Positions 12,495 to 25,322 of a stretch of 64,000 bases of DNA are shown here, piece after piece. A program made the translations under genes and the position numbers. The DNA lies in the NCBI GenBank assembly GCA_013398615.1, contig VZSR01000520.1:31101605-31165604 (forward strand), written 5' to 3'. Numbering within the stretch: the stretch's first letter is position 1; every line of letters begins with the position of its first letter. The notes below the pieces were generated by a model. That model had not been told where the DNA came from, did not search any database, and worked only from the letters and a program-made list of their open reading frames with translations. This stretch comes from Brachypodius melanocephalos (taxonomy: Eukaryota > Chordata > Aves > Passeriformes > Pycnonotidae).

Positions 12495-14913
12495 ATCATA
12501 AAGACTTGTTATTTTCTACCACAGATCCAGATACAAGTCTTTTGAGCAAGAACTGAGGAATACAGGAGTTTCCAGTAGCAACAGAAGCAACTCCCTCTGT
12601 ACTGAAGACTCGTCTTCTCAGTAGAACTGAATGTATCTTCTTCAAGAACGTGCAAAAAAGCCCACATTTACGTCACTAGAAAATAGTGTGAAGCTGAATT
12701 TAAGTAGAAGCAGTATTTTTGATAACAAAAGAAAACAAGATGTTAAAAGCTAATTTTTAATTTGTGACATGCAATTAAGCAGTCTATGTTTCTACTTGTT
12801 CCATGATACTTGGAGTTGGCTTCCTTGGATATAAGGCATCTGGGTTGCTATGTAGCTATAATTATTGCTAAAAGAATCCTAATCTCTATGTCTAATTTCT
12901 CAGTTATGTCATTTGAGACTTAGACACTGCTTATATTATTCATCACAGGTATTGAAAATGATTGAAGCATTTCCATGGAAGTCTTGGGAACCAAATGCCA
13001 AAGCTTGAGGGCAGGGGAAGTTTGCAAATTGCAGGGATGTAGCATCAAGCTAATGAGCAAGAGATTAACCATTTTAATGTGCAGTACACCAGAGAGGGCA
13101 AGAAGTACAGGAGAAAGCAGAAGTCATTGCATGTTAAGTACTGAACTAATCAAAGTTGTCATATCATAATTTCTGAGAGGGATGAGGTTGGTTTCTATTT
13201 GCATCTGGCATACAGTTAAATCTGTGTGCTGTTGAACCTTACTCATGCAAATCTAAGTGGAAATAAACAAATACAATTCCAAATTCTTTGTAAGACCCAC
13301 TTCACGGAGTTCTTTTCTTCCTAAGCTAAAGAAGACATATATTCCATTTATCTCCTGTCATTACTGATTACTTAAGCACTTTGGATAACATTTAAAACCA
13401 AGCAGTTTATAAAATAGAAGTGGCATTACCTGTTATATAGGGATGAAAAAACTTCCACCTATAATTAAAAAAAAAGGTAAACAGGTAAATAATGCAGATA
13501 CAATTTACCCCAAGAAAATTCAACCAAGTAGAGAGAATTAATTGCTTAGAAATTATTAAATTGTTGTGCCAGGTATTCCCTACTATCCTGAATCACACTT
13601 TCTATTAAGTTTTTTTTTTGTGCTAGTCCAGTCCTCAAAAAACCCCTTATTTCAATTTTCCATGCTATATTCAAGTTTCATACTGAAAACAAATGTGAAC
13701 CCTCCTTAGAATAACAACCTTATGTTACTTTTTCCATAGGCATTTTTTTCCCTTTCCCCTTTTAAGTCTGTAATTCTTTCTGTCTGATTTATTAAGTGTG
13801 TGAAAAGGTAGGCAGGCTGCCCAGGTCTTGGAAATTAAAGTTCCCTAAGTAGCTCAGGTGGTTGCATGAAATCCGGAAGCATGACAGCCAAGAAAGAAAC
13901 AATATATGACAAGATGATCCCATGTAGGGAAAGAAATTGAGGACATCCCCATCTACTCTGCACACTGGACTCTGAAGTCTGTTTATCATGATGGTAAAAT
14001 GAGGGAGATCAATCTTAAAAGCTGGGCATTCTGTTTTGCATCCTGTGGAGAAAGGAAAAGTCACACAATCTCTTTTTTGGTAGTCAACAAAGCTCAGATA
14101 CTCAGTTTTTTTAGTTCAGTGTAAACTGTTGAAAGACAAGGAATTTCTCTTCCCTCCCCCTTCCCCTCCCCGCCCTTACAGTCCCATCCCTAGTTTACAG
14201 TCTCAAATCTCTCATACTGTGCATTTCATTGTCATTAACTTTTGAATATTAAATTGTAACATTTTATGAGTTCCATCACTGAATTGCAGAGTTCTCACAC
14301 ATTTTATTATCATTTCTTTCCCATATTCAGCTAATGAAACTTATGAGTGGTATTGAGAAGATAATGGCAAAATAAAATAGTAATGCTATTGTGTCATATG
14401 CCATTGTTCATCCCATTAGAGCTTAAATATTTGAGATATTTCTTGTTCGAAGAGGCTAAAGCGAGTTAGAAGAATATTGACTACCTCCCCCTCACAATCA
14501 TCTTTTTAAATTAAAATAAAGATTGACACCATCAGCTAACTTTCTTTCTCTTTTAACCTAGGTGGACATGTTCTGAGGAACAGAGCACATCATCTTCACT
14601 TAAGCTTAATTTACAATATATGACAATGAAGATGTGTTAGATTCTTAGAATTACAGGAAATTGTTCTCGTAACAAGTGATTAATCCTTTGGTCTCCATTA
14701 CAGTCTCTGACAGAAACAGAATTAAGTTTTATACATAATCATAAGAACAGCTGCAGAATTGTCCCAAAGCTTCTCTGAAGCGCCATTATAAAAAATTCCC
14801 TACAAAGTGGTGTCTGATTCCAATATGAAAGAAACATCACCAAAACTTTAATGATACAGTTTAAAGACAAGTTTTCTACAGTAAGGAGTGAATGGGAGTC
14901 AATGTGTTTGTTC
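12495..14913. other. AT-rich non-coding stretch, no gene seen
   Basis: I see no gene or repeat family that I can name. A pyrimidine-rich run with CCCTCCCC blocks lies at about 14,148-14,175. The 90-codon minus-strand frame at 13,792-14,064 is not protein-like. Confidence 0.5.
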
Positions 14914-14958
14914 TTATGCATTATGTATTGTTCCATAAGGCTTATGCATAATGCATAA
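14914..14958. repeat. 12-bp inverted repeat with ATGCAT motifs
   Basis: TTATGCATTATG at 14,914-14,925 has its exact reverse complement, CATAATGCATAA, at 14,947-14,958, separated by 21 bases. The right arm lies inside a second near-perfect palindrome, TTATGCAT-A-ATGCATAA, at 14,942-14,958. The region could form a cruciform. The motif resembles half of the octamer recognised by POU-domain factors, but three related copies in an AT-rich genome can arise by chance and no function is claimed. Confidence 0.7.
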
Positions 14959-16478
14959 AGGCATACCTATTCATATAGATACATACTAGTCTGAGTCAAG
15001 TGAAAAACAATAAAACTGTAAACACAGATGTTTTTCAAAAAGCTTATCCAGATGTACTAACAAAAATTATTTTTTTTAAAAAGTAGAGAATAAACACTTT
15101 AGTGATAAGTACATCTCCATGAGACTTAAGCAATCCACAGATCATTAATTTTGGAGGCACTTAACAATAAAGGGAAAACTTTATTTCTAGATGTTTAAGA
15201 ATCAAAAGAAAAATTCATTAACTAATGATGAGACTAACAACAATCATAAAATCAGTTTCCTCATGACTAGGTACTTCATCAAGATTTCTAAAGAAATTTT
15301 ATAAAAGCTTCTAAAAATCATGAAAGTCACAAGTGGAATTGAGCAAGCCACCTCTGGCAGGAAAGTTATAATTTTGATTGAATTTGTAATTACTTTTGTC
15401 TGAATCCAAATATTGATGTTAGAGAAATGTAAGACAGTTCATTTTGGCATTTATGCAACAAACTCTATTGGCATTTTTGAGATATTATGTTTTTAAAGTC
15501 TTGTCAAGACAGACAGGGACAAGCAAAAGAAATATTCACATACCAGCTGGAGGAATGAACCCTTTTCCTGACTAAAAGTCCATTCAGGACATGAGGGGGG
15601 TCAAGAGCAAATCTCCCTTTTGCTTCAGAGGTCAATTTCTTTTTATTAAGATGACCTTTATCTTTAATTTGGGATTAAATATTACAGAACTGAGAGTTGA
15701 CAACATCCTCTGATATTACTACTTTTTTTTCAGGAAATGCACAAATTTTTTTAGAGGAAGAGAGAAAGAGTGAACAGCTTCATGACATAATAGCTGACAT
15801 CTTTGCTTTGATGTCCATTTACTTTCTGTTAAATTTGCTAAATTCCAATAATTTTTCTTTTTCCAGTGGCATGTAGAGAAATCAAGAAGTTAAGTGATTT
15901 TTGCAGGCAGACAAGAAGCTAGTGATAAACTCACAGCTAATAACCACCAGTTTCATTCCTACACATTAAGTAATGCCCATGGTTTCACTTGTTTGGAGTG
16001 GCTTGCTAACAGTTATATTCCACTTGGGCTAGAAAGGTGAACATATTTTTACACAAAGCTGAAGGCTATGAAATGAAATATTATTCACAGAATCTGATGA
16101 ACCTTGAGTTTAAGGGAATTCTTTACAGTATAATGGATCACAACAGTACCGTTTTCAGTATTTTTAAAGTATCTCATTCATGGAAATTAAATTTACCCAA
16201 GATCCCAAAATGTAATCAGACTGTAAAAATTCTTAATTTTGTTTTTGAAGCTAAATGTGAAGTTACATTTCTTGTCACAATTCAGAAGCTCCAAAGTGCA
16301 TTTATAACACCCAAATTGCTTAGACAAATGCTAAATAAAAGTCTCATGCACATTAACTCAAAGCACTTATTAGAGAAAGACACAAAACAAATTATTTGTA
16401 AAAATGAAGATGCTATTGACAATAGAGAAGACATTGAGTACAAACATTTGGTGTTTGCTGTTATGTCCTGCAGCAATT
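14959..16478. other. Non-coding stretch containing the longest open frame
   Basis: The 147-codon frame at 16,037-16,480 (+) is the longest in the window. Its translation is rich in Asn, Lys, Ile and Leu, as expected from AT-rich random sequence. It shows no domain, signal peptide or repeat that I recognise, and its stop codon runs directly into a 15-A homopolymer. I treat it as a chance frame, with a small possibility that it is a decayed retrocopy. No AATAAA lies at the expected distance before the A-run. Confidence 0.5.
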
Positions 16479-16493
16479 AAAAAAAAAAAAAAA
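16479..16493 (+). repeat. A15 homopolymer
   Basis: A run of 15 adenines overlaps the last base of the stop codon of the 147-codon frame. I could find no matching direct repeat upstream that would mark it as the tail of an inserted transcript. Confidence 0.9.
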
Positions 16494-19400
16494 CAGCTCA
16501 GAACAAAAATTTGTGACCATCAGACCTTAAGTCTGAGATTTACTAAGATAAACCACTGCCACACAAAAGTTTTAAATTGGGTCAGTAATTTAGCAACTTT
16601 AATATTGGCTGGATGTTTCCTCCCTTATTTTAAAGTGACTATTATCACTCACATGTCTATATCATAGTATTCTCTATATGGATTTGGGTTCCATTAAATT
16701 AACTGTTGTACAAAGCAAACATTTAAAAAACCCCAATTACTGATCCATGAAATTTGCTTGCTAAAGTGTGCCACAAAGGTGATTATTGTGAGATGGCACA
16801 AATGGTTAGCACCAGTCTTGCTGACAGATCAGTGGCTTAGCACACCAACTGCTGGAGGAGTTCTCTGGAAAGACTAAGTAGTAAAGAGGGGGCTTGATGT
16901 CTTTTTCAATATTCTCTCATCTATAAAGGAATGCCAAGAGCAAAAGTTCAAAGATATAGGATGAAAATGTTTACTCCATAGTGATGCTGGAATCCGAACA
17001 GAAACACGCAGAGGCAAGCAAGCTAGTCCTGAATGAGAGATAATACAGAGGTTGAGAACTGAGAAAAGGACAAATAATCTGTGTTTGGTCTGCTAGGTAA
17101 ATACTCCAAGACTGAGGGAGAGAAAACAAGGTACAATAGTTAAAACAAGAAGCAAGGATAACTGTCTTTTCCTCAGCCTAAGGATAGCATAATTATCAAT
17201 TTTAAAAAATGTCATATCAATCAAGGCTCATATTTTCTTATTCAAAAGCAGTTTGATATGAACAGAAGAACTAGATACAATGCACGTGCAGTATGATTAC
17301 ACAATGAAGGTCACTATGGTTTCCTCCACTTTCAGTGACAAAACACTTTTTCTTCTGATCTTCCCAGATTTTTAACTGCTGAAAAACAAATTTAATCTCA
17401 TCTTCGTATGTCAAATTTACTTCCTGTAAAACTATGTGGAAGCTTTTGGAAAAGAACTGGCAAAACAAGCTATGTATGCTAAATTTCAATATCCATTTTC
17501 ATTAGTAGCTGATGCACAGTTGGAAAACAGGTTAGAGTTACAAAATAGTAAATTTACATTCCTTCCAAGTCTGCAGTATTCAAACCTACTCACGTAGTGT
17601 GAGGCATTATGGAAAATGATAGTGAAATTCAGACATAAGATTTTGTCTAAAGTTAAATTCCCACCTTATATCTACTTCCCTTGCTTGGGACTAAGTTAGG
17701 CAGAAATGTCTATTTCAGCATCAACAATGAAGTTAACATGATCGCCTTATGCCATAATAATATAAATTCTCTCCCCCAAAGAAAAATTGTAAGCTTAATA
17801 TTTTCATTTTTATAGATGAAAACCTTGAATAGAATTTCACATACTGCTTTTGAGTTGGTTTAAAGATTGCAGCCAAATTCTGAGATAAAAAACAATACAG
17901 GAATTAAAACCAAAGGGAATTTTCGTTCTGAAAATATTGGATTTTTTAGAGCTATATCTATATGGTCTCAATTTTTTTTAATTTGTACCATGAACTGACA
18001 GTTGATAGGTATAGAAGTGTGACAGCACAAACAATTTTGGAAAATAATTTTTAAAAGTTAGAATTTACTGAAAGAATCTTTGATAGTATTTCCCCACAAC
18101 AGCACCAAGTAATGAGACAATTCTATAACAAATTTATCAATGTAAATCTTTTTAACTTAAAGCAAGTAAAATGAGTAAATTAGTACAAAGAGATAGCTTA
18201 CTTTATTTAATTCAGTAGATGAAAATAATAAAAAAATCATCTTCCTCTTTATAAGAAGAATCCTCCATTGTGAGCATATTTTTGTTGTTGCTGTCACAAC
18301 AAAGACTATGGATGGACAATCAAAAAAACTCAAAAACTAAACCCAGAAAAATAAGCAAAAGTCACACTTGTACGCAACAAATCCAGTGACTATGTATGAC
18401 TATTTAGTAGGTGAAGCCTCAGGTCTAAAAAAAAAAAATCTTCCAGAGCTCATTAATAATATAAGAGAGAAAGCAGCTGATGGATTCCCTTGAAACCTTA
18501 TTAGAACAGGTCAACTCACTCTCCTTAACAAGGTAAGGAAATAGTCACCAGCTGAGTAAAGCTGAAGGCTGACATGATGATGGATGGCCAGATGGTTTTA
18601 CCACAGAGTGACATAGCTTGTCCCCAAACAGTGGAACTATGTTCTCAGGCATAAACATATTGACTCAACCTGCAAGAGGAAAAGGAGGACAAGCCAGTTT
18701 ACATTGAAGGCCCTCACAATCACTTTTATTTCATATACTCTCAGTGATTATCTCCATTGAGGAATAGAGAATGTGAATAAAAATGAGACCCATGCAAGTT
18801 CTTTTGCAAATGTTATTTCTTTGTGACCCCTAAATGCATTAATGACTATTTGTTTTTATACGATTTTTACTTAAATGCAAAGTTTTCATAACAAGCCATG
18901 TTCAAACCTCTATCAACTTTTGAAAGAGTTTTCTACAAATATACTTTTGAAGTCCATGTGTTTTCTTCTCTCAGGAATACAATCATCTTGGAGAAAAAGG
19001 CTTTTCATCAAAACTATTGAGCTTATATTATTTAGCACAATATTCCATTTGTGGGGAAGCGATAACTTGAAGGTGATTATTTTGGTAGTTCCAAAGTTGT
19101 TTTTCCATCTATCATTTCCACCTTAATAAGCTTTGAATCTTCTCCTCAGCCCTCAACAAAAGGTACATGAAAGGATCCAGTGTCATGGATATTCTGTTCC
19201 TTTTCATATCAAAATGTTAAGATGGACACAGAAGATGAACTCTATTATTTGACAAAAATGTAGTCTAAGTTCTCAAGTTCTGCTTGGAATTTTGGATCAC
19301 CAAAAGTAACAACAGCATGCCCTACCTCTTTCTCAGATGAGGATCTGATGATACAGAAGGTAACTTGGGATTTGCAGGCAGGGTTAATGGAGCTGTTATG

Positions 19401-22400
19401 AAAAGAATCAGAGATATTACTGTAGAATAATTAAAGGCTAGAAAAACTGTTGACTGTTGAAGTTATGTTGAGAGACACAGATGCCTAGAAAATAAGATTT
19501 AATTTATTCCTCTGCTCATAGCACATTTTGCACTTCATTTTATTTTTCAAAACTAAAAAAAGAAGACAAGTCACAAAATTTCTTGCAATCCTTTTTTTGT
19601 CATCTTTCTGAGAATAAGATTGACTCTGAAACAAAACCAAGATTTCTAAATCAAAAATTGAAATAAATTTGCAGTTAAAAAAAGTCCACCTTATGTTTTT
19701 CTCTCACCTTCTTCTTTTTCTTATCAAAATTCTTTTCCAGATCTAACTGATTCTTGTTATTTGGACAAAATCCAGTCTGACCCTACATGAACAGGACTCT
19801 AGAACTTTACCCATATAAAAGACTGCAAGATGTCACCTTTGAAGAAAAATTTACTAAAAAGAGTAACAATAGGCCTTAAGTGTTAAATACATGCATATGT
19901 TCATATGGCAAAAGCATGCATAGAACTGACAGATGAATGCTTTAAGAAAAATTAATTGAATCATTTTTCACGGTTATAAAACTGTGTCTACATTATGGGG
20001 AAATTTGAACCTTTCTTATATTGTCTGGAATATATCTGCCATTGGAACTTTTGCCAGGACTCATGGTGAAAGTTAAACAGAATCCTCCTCCTTGTTTTAC
20101 TGTATCAGATCAAATACCATTTTTTTTTCAGGCTCCTTGAGCTCCTGATCTCTTTCTTCCCTCAGTCAACTACCATTCTTGGTTACTTACTGATAGTTTT
20201 CACCAAGAGATTCCATTCAGTTTCTTCCTAATAATTCTTATCTGCTTGACATCATCTTGCCAGCAGCCTTTATGACACACTGAAGAGAGAGAGGAACTCA
20301 CCTTCATCTCAAAGGCTTCACTTAGAGCCATCATCAATACATATTCACAGAACAATGAAAAGAAAGTGAATCAGGGACTGCTGAGTGTGTCTGACAAGAG
20401 GAATTGGCAGTCAGAAGAAAGGATAAAGAAACTGGAATAAATTGGGTTTTGGGGGTTCTGTTTGTTTGGTTTTGTTGTTTTTGTCCTCTTAAAAAAAATC
20501 CTTCTGGCAGCCCTGAATGAGATAAATGTTCATTAATTAGCATAGATGATGATTGCTTGCTTTAGTGAAGGGCAATTCTATGCCATTAAAACAGGTTTTG
20601 ATTTTCCCTCCCTAAAGCTACAGCAGGGAATTTGGATTCATCAGCTGTAACTTGTGATGAAATGAAGATGAGCCTATTTTAAATGTTATGGAAGTGTAAA
20701 GTAGAAAAGCTTTGTGGTACTTTCAAAATCTGCTGAATATGTGTATTTTTTATTTTATTTTATGAGACACAAGGGGAGAGAGTAATTATGATTGTAAGTA
20801 TCAAATGTATGGCAGCTTATCTGCAACAACATCTCAGCCAGAGATTTATACGTGGTTCTCAGATCATCCTGAGGCCAGAATATCTCTTTGTACTGTTAGA
20901 ACCTTGAGATGTTGAAGGTTAATTCTCCAAAGTGAGGCAAAACTTATGAATAAAAAGGTATTTTTTTCTTGTTAAGAGTACTTTAAAAAACAACCTCTAA
21001 ACAACTTTTAAATATACTAGCCTGAACAATACTGAGTTCAAAACATTTTCTGAAATGTACTTAGTATATAGACATACCCAGCTGAGCTTAGCACATAGTG
21101 TGGATTTTAATTATATCAACCTGAAGCTGCTGTTTATACTATGAACAAAAGGTTTTTTGTCTTCATTCCTGAACACATTCTGGCCTGAAAATCTTTCTTA
21201 GCGTTATCTTCACGTGTCTTAAATTACTGTGGAGGAGTTGAATGCACTCAGCAAGATGTAGAACTCATATCTACTGCCCATGTTTTTAGTATGATACATA
21301 TATTAAATCACATTAGTTTAGAAGCCAGAAGATACCTCTGATAGGTTTCTGCTAAGGCAAGCTTGATTCCATGCCCATGTTTTTCTCCAGTGAAGCAGTA
21401 AGCCACTGAACTTTGCTTGAACTCAGCTTCTCAGAACAGTGCAGTACATATTTGATGCAATCCACCCTGTTCATATTCAATTTCTCTTTTTTATTCATTT
21501 TTTAAAAAATCACTTACTATCCAGCTAAGCAAAAAAAGACTATGAAGACTAGTTCTGTTATTTGCTCATGAATCTGAACTCTATTAAGATAGGTTCCAGA
21601 AAAAGCTATCTCACAAAATGTTACTCCACCCCTTAACATTTTTTCCACAAACTCTGAAAACCAAGAAGACACAGATCTCTGAAATGGAAATTTTATATTA
21701 TGATCAATGATTGTGTGTCTTCAATAGCAAGATTCATGACATTGGTAAGCACTAAAACAAAATCATATTATTTTCTCAAGTGTATTAAATTTGATCACAA
21801 CTTCTTTATTTTAAAAATAGAATTTATTTCTTTAGATCTCTTTTTCCCCAAAAATCTGGCTTTTGTTCTGCAGAAGTTAAAAAAAGGCAGTTGTTCTAAT
21901 AAGTAGAAACCTTATTATGGTAGGAACCAGTGAACTCATGCTCTGGTAGACTGTGTTGTGTGATGGACACAACAGACTTCTTATGCATGTTCAGATACCA
22001 TTATCTTCTTTCAAAAATTCTAAGTAGTTCAGCTCATTGAAAACAGGCTAAATATATTTTTCAGCTTTAATTTGTGTCATTTCTTTCTTAAGAAGCTCAT
22101 CTGCTTGAGTTGTACAGGATTTTAAAATGCCCATTTGTGTTTTGTTTTGGTGTTAATTTCAGTGAAATGGTCTCCAGAATAACTTTCTACTCAAACTCAG
22201 AAAATAATGTAGTCAAATGGAATCCAGGTTCACCTCAGGAAAAAAAAAAAAAAAAAAAGAATATTTGGGTATTGGTCATCACTTTGATCTCTACTTAATA
22301 CAATTTTTTTCCAGTTTGTGTACTAAGGAAACCCAAAGTTCAAAACTAAATACAGTCTAGAGTCTCCTAGATGCTTTAAATTATGCAAGTGGGCAATAAA

Positions 22401-25211
22401 ATAATGTGATTTAAAGAGTTAAATCCACAAAGGAAGATACTAAAAAAATGGCTTTGGAGCATTGACACTTGAGGAAAGGGAAGTGGCAAATAATTCAGAG
22501 CTGGCCCAAAGTCTCAAAGGCAGACAGCTCTGCTGGAAAAATACAGTGTGTCTTCTGAAGTAGAACTGAATAAGGACTTAACAGGCATTTGCAGTTATTT
22601 ATACTCATTGCAGAATTATGCTTTCTATCATAATTAACAGGATAAGTAGACAGGTTTTGCCCTCATGAGACAGAAGATTTTAGCAGAAATACACTCGGTA
22701 GAAAATTTCTTTTTATTCTACAAATACTGAGCTGGCCTTCACAAGCTGGTTGTAGCTGGTGCTGAGGTCTTCTTATTAAACTAAAAATTAGTCAGTGTTA
22801 ATATCTTTTTATGGCTTTCTAAGTCGAATCTGAACAGAATATAAAACAATTATTTTCCTTCCTACTTTATTAGCAGGCTTCTTAATTATATCTGAAAATA
22901 CATTAATATAAAATACCTTCAGTTTTCATGTCCTTTTCACTGTACTTTCAGATGAATTAGGTAACTTTGTTTCTTTTTATTTGAGATACGTGATTTCCTC
23001 TGACTAATAGGAACTGCTAAGCTTATTTGTTAGCAAATTGATCAACAGTAGAGGATAATTAATAGTAATTATGTACTAGTAGTAAAATTTTAATTCAAAT
23101 AAATTAAGTTCACCATTACCTTAATTAAAACAATCCCCTAGAATGCTTTTTTCATATTTCTACAATCTACAGTGAAAAATGTAAATATTCTAAGTCATAC
23201 ATGAAATTTCAGGATGTGTGCAAACCTTCAGTGAATTCTTTTTAATTTTGAATGGAAAAAAATATTTCTATTTTTGGGGTTTTTTTTCTGTTTTCTTTTC
23301 CTGATTCAGTATGGTTCAGAATATTTTCTAGAAGTCTTTTAAATACTATTAGTTTTGGACTTGACATTAGTCATTATGCTGATCAAATAGGAAGAGTTTC
23401 GACCTAAAGGCAAGATGTGACGAGAATACAGCACCATTTCATTGTAGTGGAGAAGACAACACCTGTAGCTGCTATAGCATTTTTACATAAAGAAATGTAA
23501 TGTACAGCTACTGCCAATTGGAAAAAAAAGTTCTGGTTGTGTTTGGGATAAAAAAAGTATAAAACTTCCAATGACAACACTTTCTGTGGAGCCAGATGTT
23601 TCCACAAATATTTTGATTGCTGACTTTCGTACATAATAATAGTTATAATGATAATGTTGTGAGATAACAGATGTTACCTCAATATCGCAGGTAGTAGTTG
23701 ATACCATAGGTAGCACATGACAATTATTTTTTTAAAAGAAAAAATGCCTTATTAAAATTAATTTTTATTTGTTTGATCCTGTCCTTCTGATAAATTCTTT
23801 GGGTTTGATTTTTGTATTGCAGCTTCAGATGAGCTGTTTCCAGCAGCTGTTGTTGGTGGATGGTTTTAAGGCCTTTATATTCAGTTGCTACATAATTTTT
23901 TTGCAGTGAATGGTAGAATCACATATCTGGTTATATAAAGTTGATTTGGAAGACACTGGAGAACTTGTAGTTTATCTTCACCCAGAGCTGATAAGCAGCT
24001 TATGGTGTGTTAGCAATTTTGACCAGAAGAATCACAAGACTTTGGTGAGGCTTTCACACGTGCAGACCAATATGCATTGGTAAGGTACAGAAAGTATTGT
24101 ACAATGGTTATGCAGGAAACAGAACTAAAGTGAAACCACATCATCATGGTAAACCACTGAATCATTTGACTTTTCTTTCTAAATTTCCAAAAATCACATT
24201 TTAGAGAGGGAAAAGAAAATGTGAAATTTCAATAGAAGAAATTTTGGATTTATCTTTGTATACTACCTCCTCTTCAGATGTGTCCTCTCAGGAATTAATT
24301 ACCTTACAGGCAATCAAGAACTTCTATTGATTACTCAGACCCACTTTGCTCACAGAAACAAATTATCCCAAAATGAATGTGAAACTCATTGAACATGAGA
24401 AAACAAAGGCCATGGCAAAGAATGCTGTTGAAGCAGGAATTGGTCCTTTCATTGAAACAGGACATACTATATTCCAGCTGAAAGAAGTGTGAAATTTCTC
24501 AAAAAATAATTTGCTACTTTAAGCATAAAAATAACGTATGTCTTGACCACTGGGTGCCACTATTTTTGCATTTGATACTTTTATTTTGTGGAAATATTTC
24601 TAGCAAATTACGCTCTTTTGGAACACAGCAGACAGTTTGAATTGGAAAAATAATCCATGAGAATAAACACAATCTGGCCATTGTCTCTGATTTTTCCTTT
24701 GCTATTCACAGAAATTGGGAGACGTTAAGTATTTTCAGAGGCTTGAAATAATACATCAATCAGCTCTTCATCATTTATTGATTATCTTTAACATATTGTC
24801 ACAAAAATAAAAATAACTCCTTTTATCTAAGTTTTAGGCAAATTCAGCATTTTTGTGCTATCATAACTAACCTGATGTGAACCTATGAAATATTGTCTCA
24901 TATTCATTTTCTTTGCCATGCGCTATGTGCTGTAAAAATCAATGAAAGATACATACTTGTATTCATTGCCTATGACTTTTAAATCCAGTGTAAAACAATC
25001 CAGTCAAACATGGCAAAAGCCTTTACAATCATAATTAGTCTGAGGGGATGCAAAAAATATTGGCGATTTTTGGAAGTATAGGTAAAATCACTATTTGCCT
25101 GACATCACACCTTTAAGAGGCAGGAAAGAAAGTTTCTAGTATTTCCAAACAGTATTCAATTTTTTGCCTGTATATAAAAATCTTGACAGATCTCTACAGC
25201 TTAATGCAGAG
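16494..25211. other. Long AT-rich non-coding stretch, no gene seen
   Basis: Nearly 9 kb without a recognisable gene, RNA or transposon. Simple tracts are A12 near 18,427, a T/G tract at about 20,450-20,490 and A19 at 22,240-22,258. An unremarkable open stretch of roughly 55 codons ends near 24,492. No local GC enrichment was seen. Confidence 0.55.
22240..22258 (+). repeat. A19 homopolymer
   Basis: Nineteen adenines follow CACCTCAGG. No AATAAA signal lies just upstream and no flanking target-site duplication was found, so there is no evidence that it is a retrocopy tail. Confidence 0.9.
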
Positions 25212-25322
25212 ATCCATAGATTTTAAGGTCAAAAAGAACTACCATGATTATCCTATCTGACGCACAAAATAACTTAAGCTATTAAATTTCACCTTTCATT
25301 CCTGCAATGGCGTAATTATTCT
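25212..25322 (-). mobile_element. Ancient CR1-type LINE 3' end fragment
   Basis: Read on the + strand, the phrases AGATTTTAAGGTC, GAACTACCATGATTATC, TATCTGAC, AAATTTCACC and TTCCTGCAATG occur in the same order and spacing as in the reverse complement of the old CR1 3' ends widespread in turtles, crocodilians and birds. The element therefore lies on the minus strand. Divergence is high and both ends are hard to place; weaker similarity may run on to about 25,400. Only the 3' terminal part is present, as expected for a 5'-truncated LINE. The assignment is from memory of the family consensus, not from an alignment. Confidence 0.65.

Noticed and set aside
16037..16480. 147-codon + strand open frame as a gene
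   Set aside because: Amino-acid composition is that of AT-rich random sequence, no domain is recognisable, it ends in a homopolymer, and the length fits chance for 64 kb in six frames.
24337..24492. Open stretch of about 55 codons with a protein-like look
   Set aside because: Short, bounded upstream by a stop, no recognised family and no splice signals that fit.
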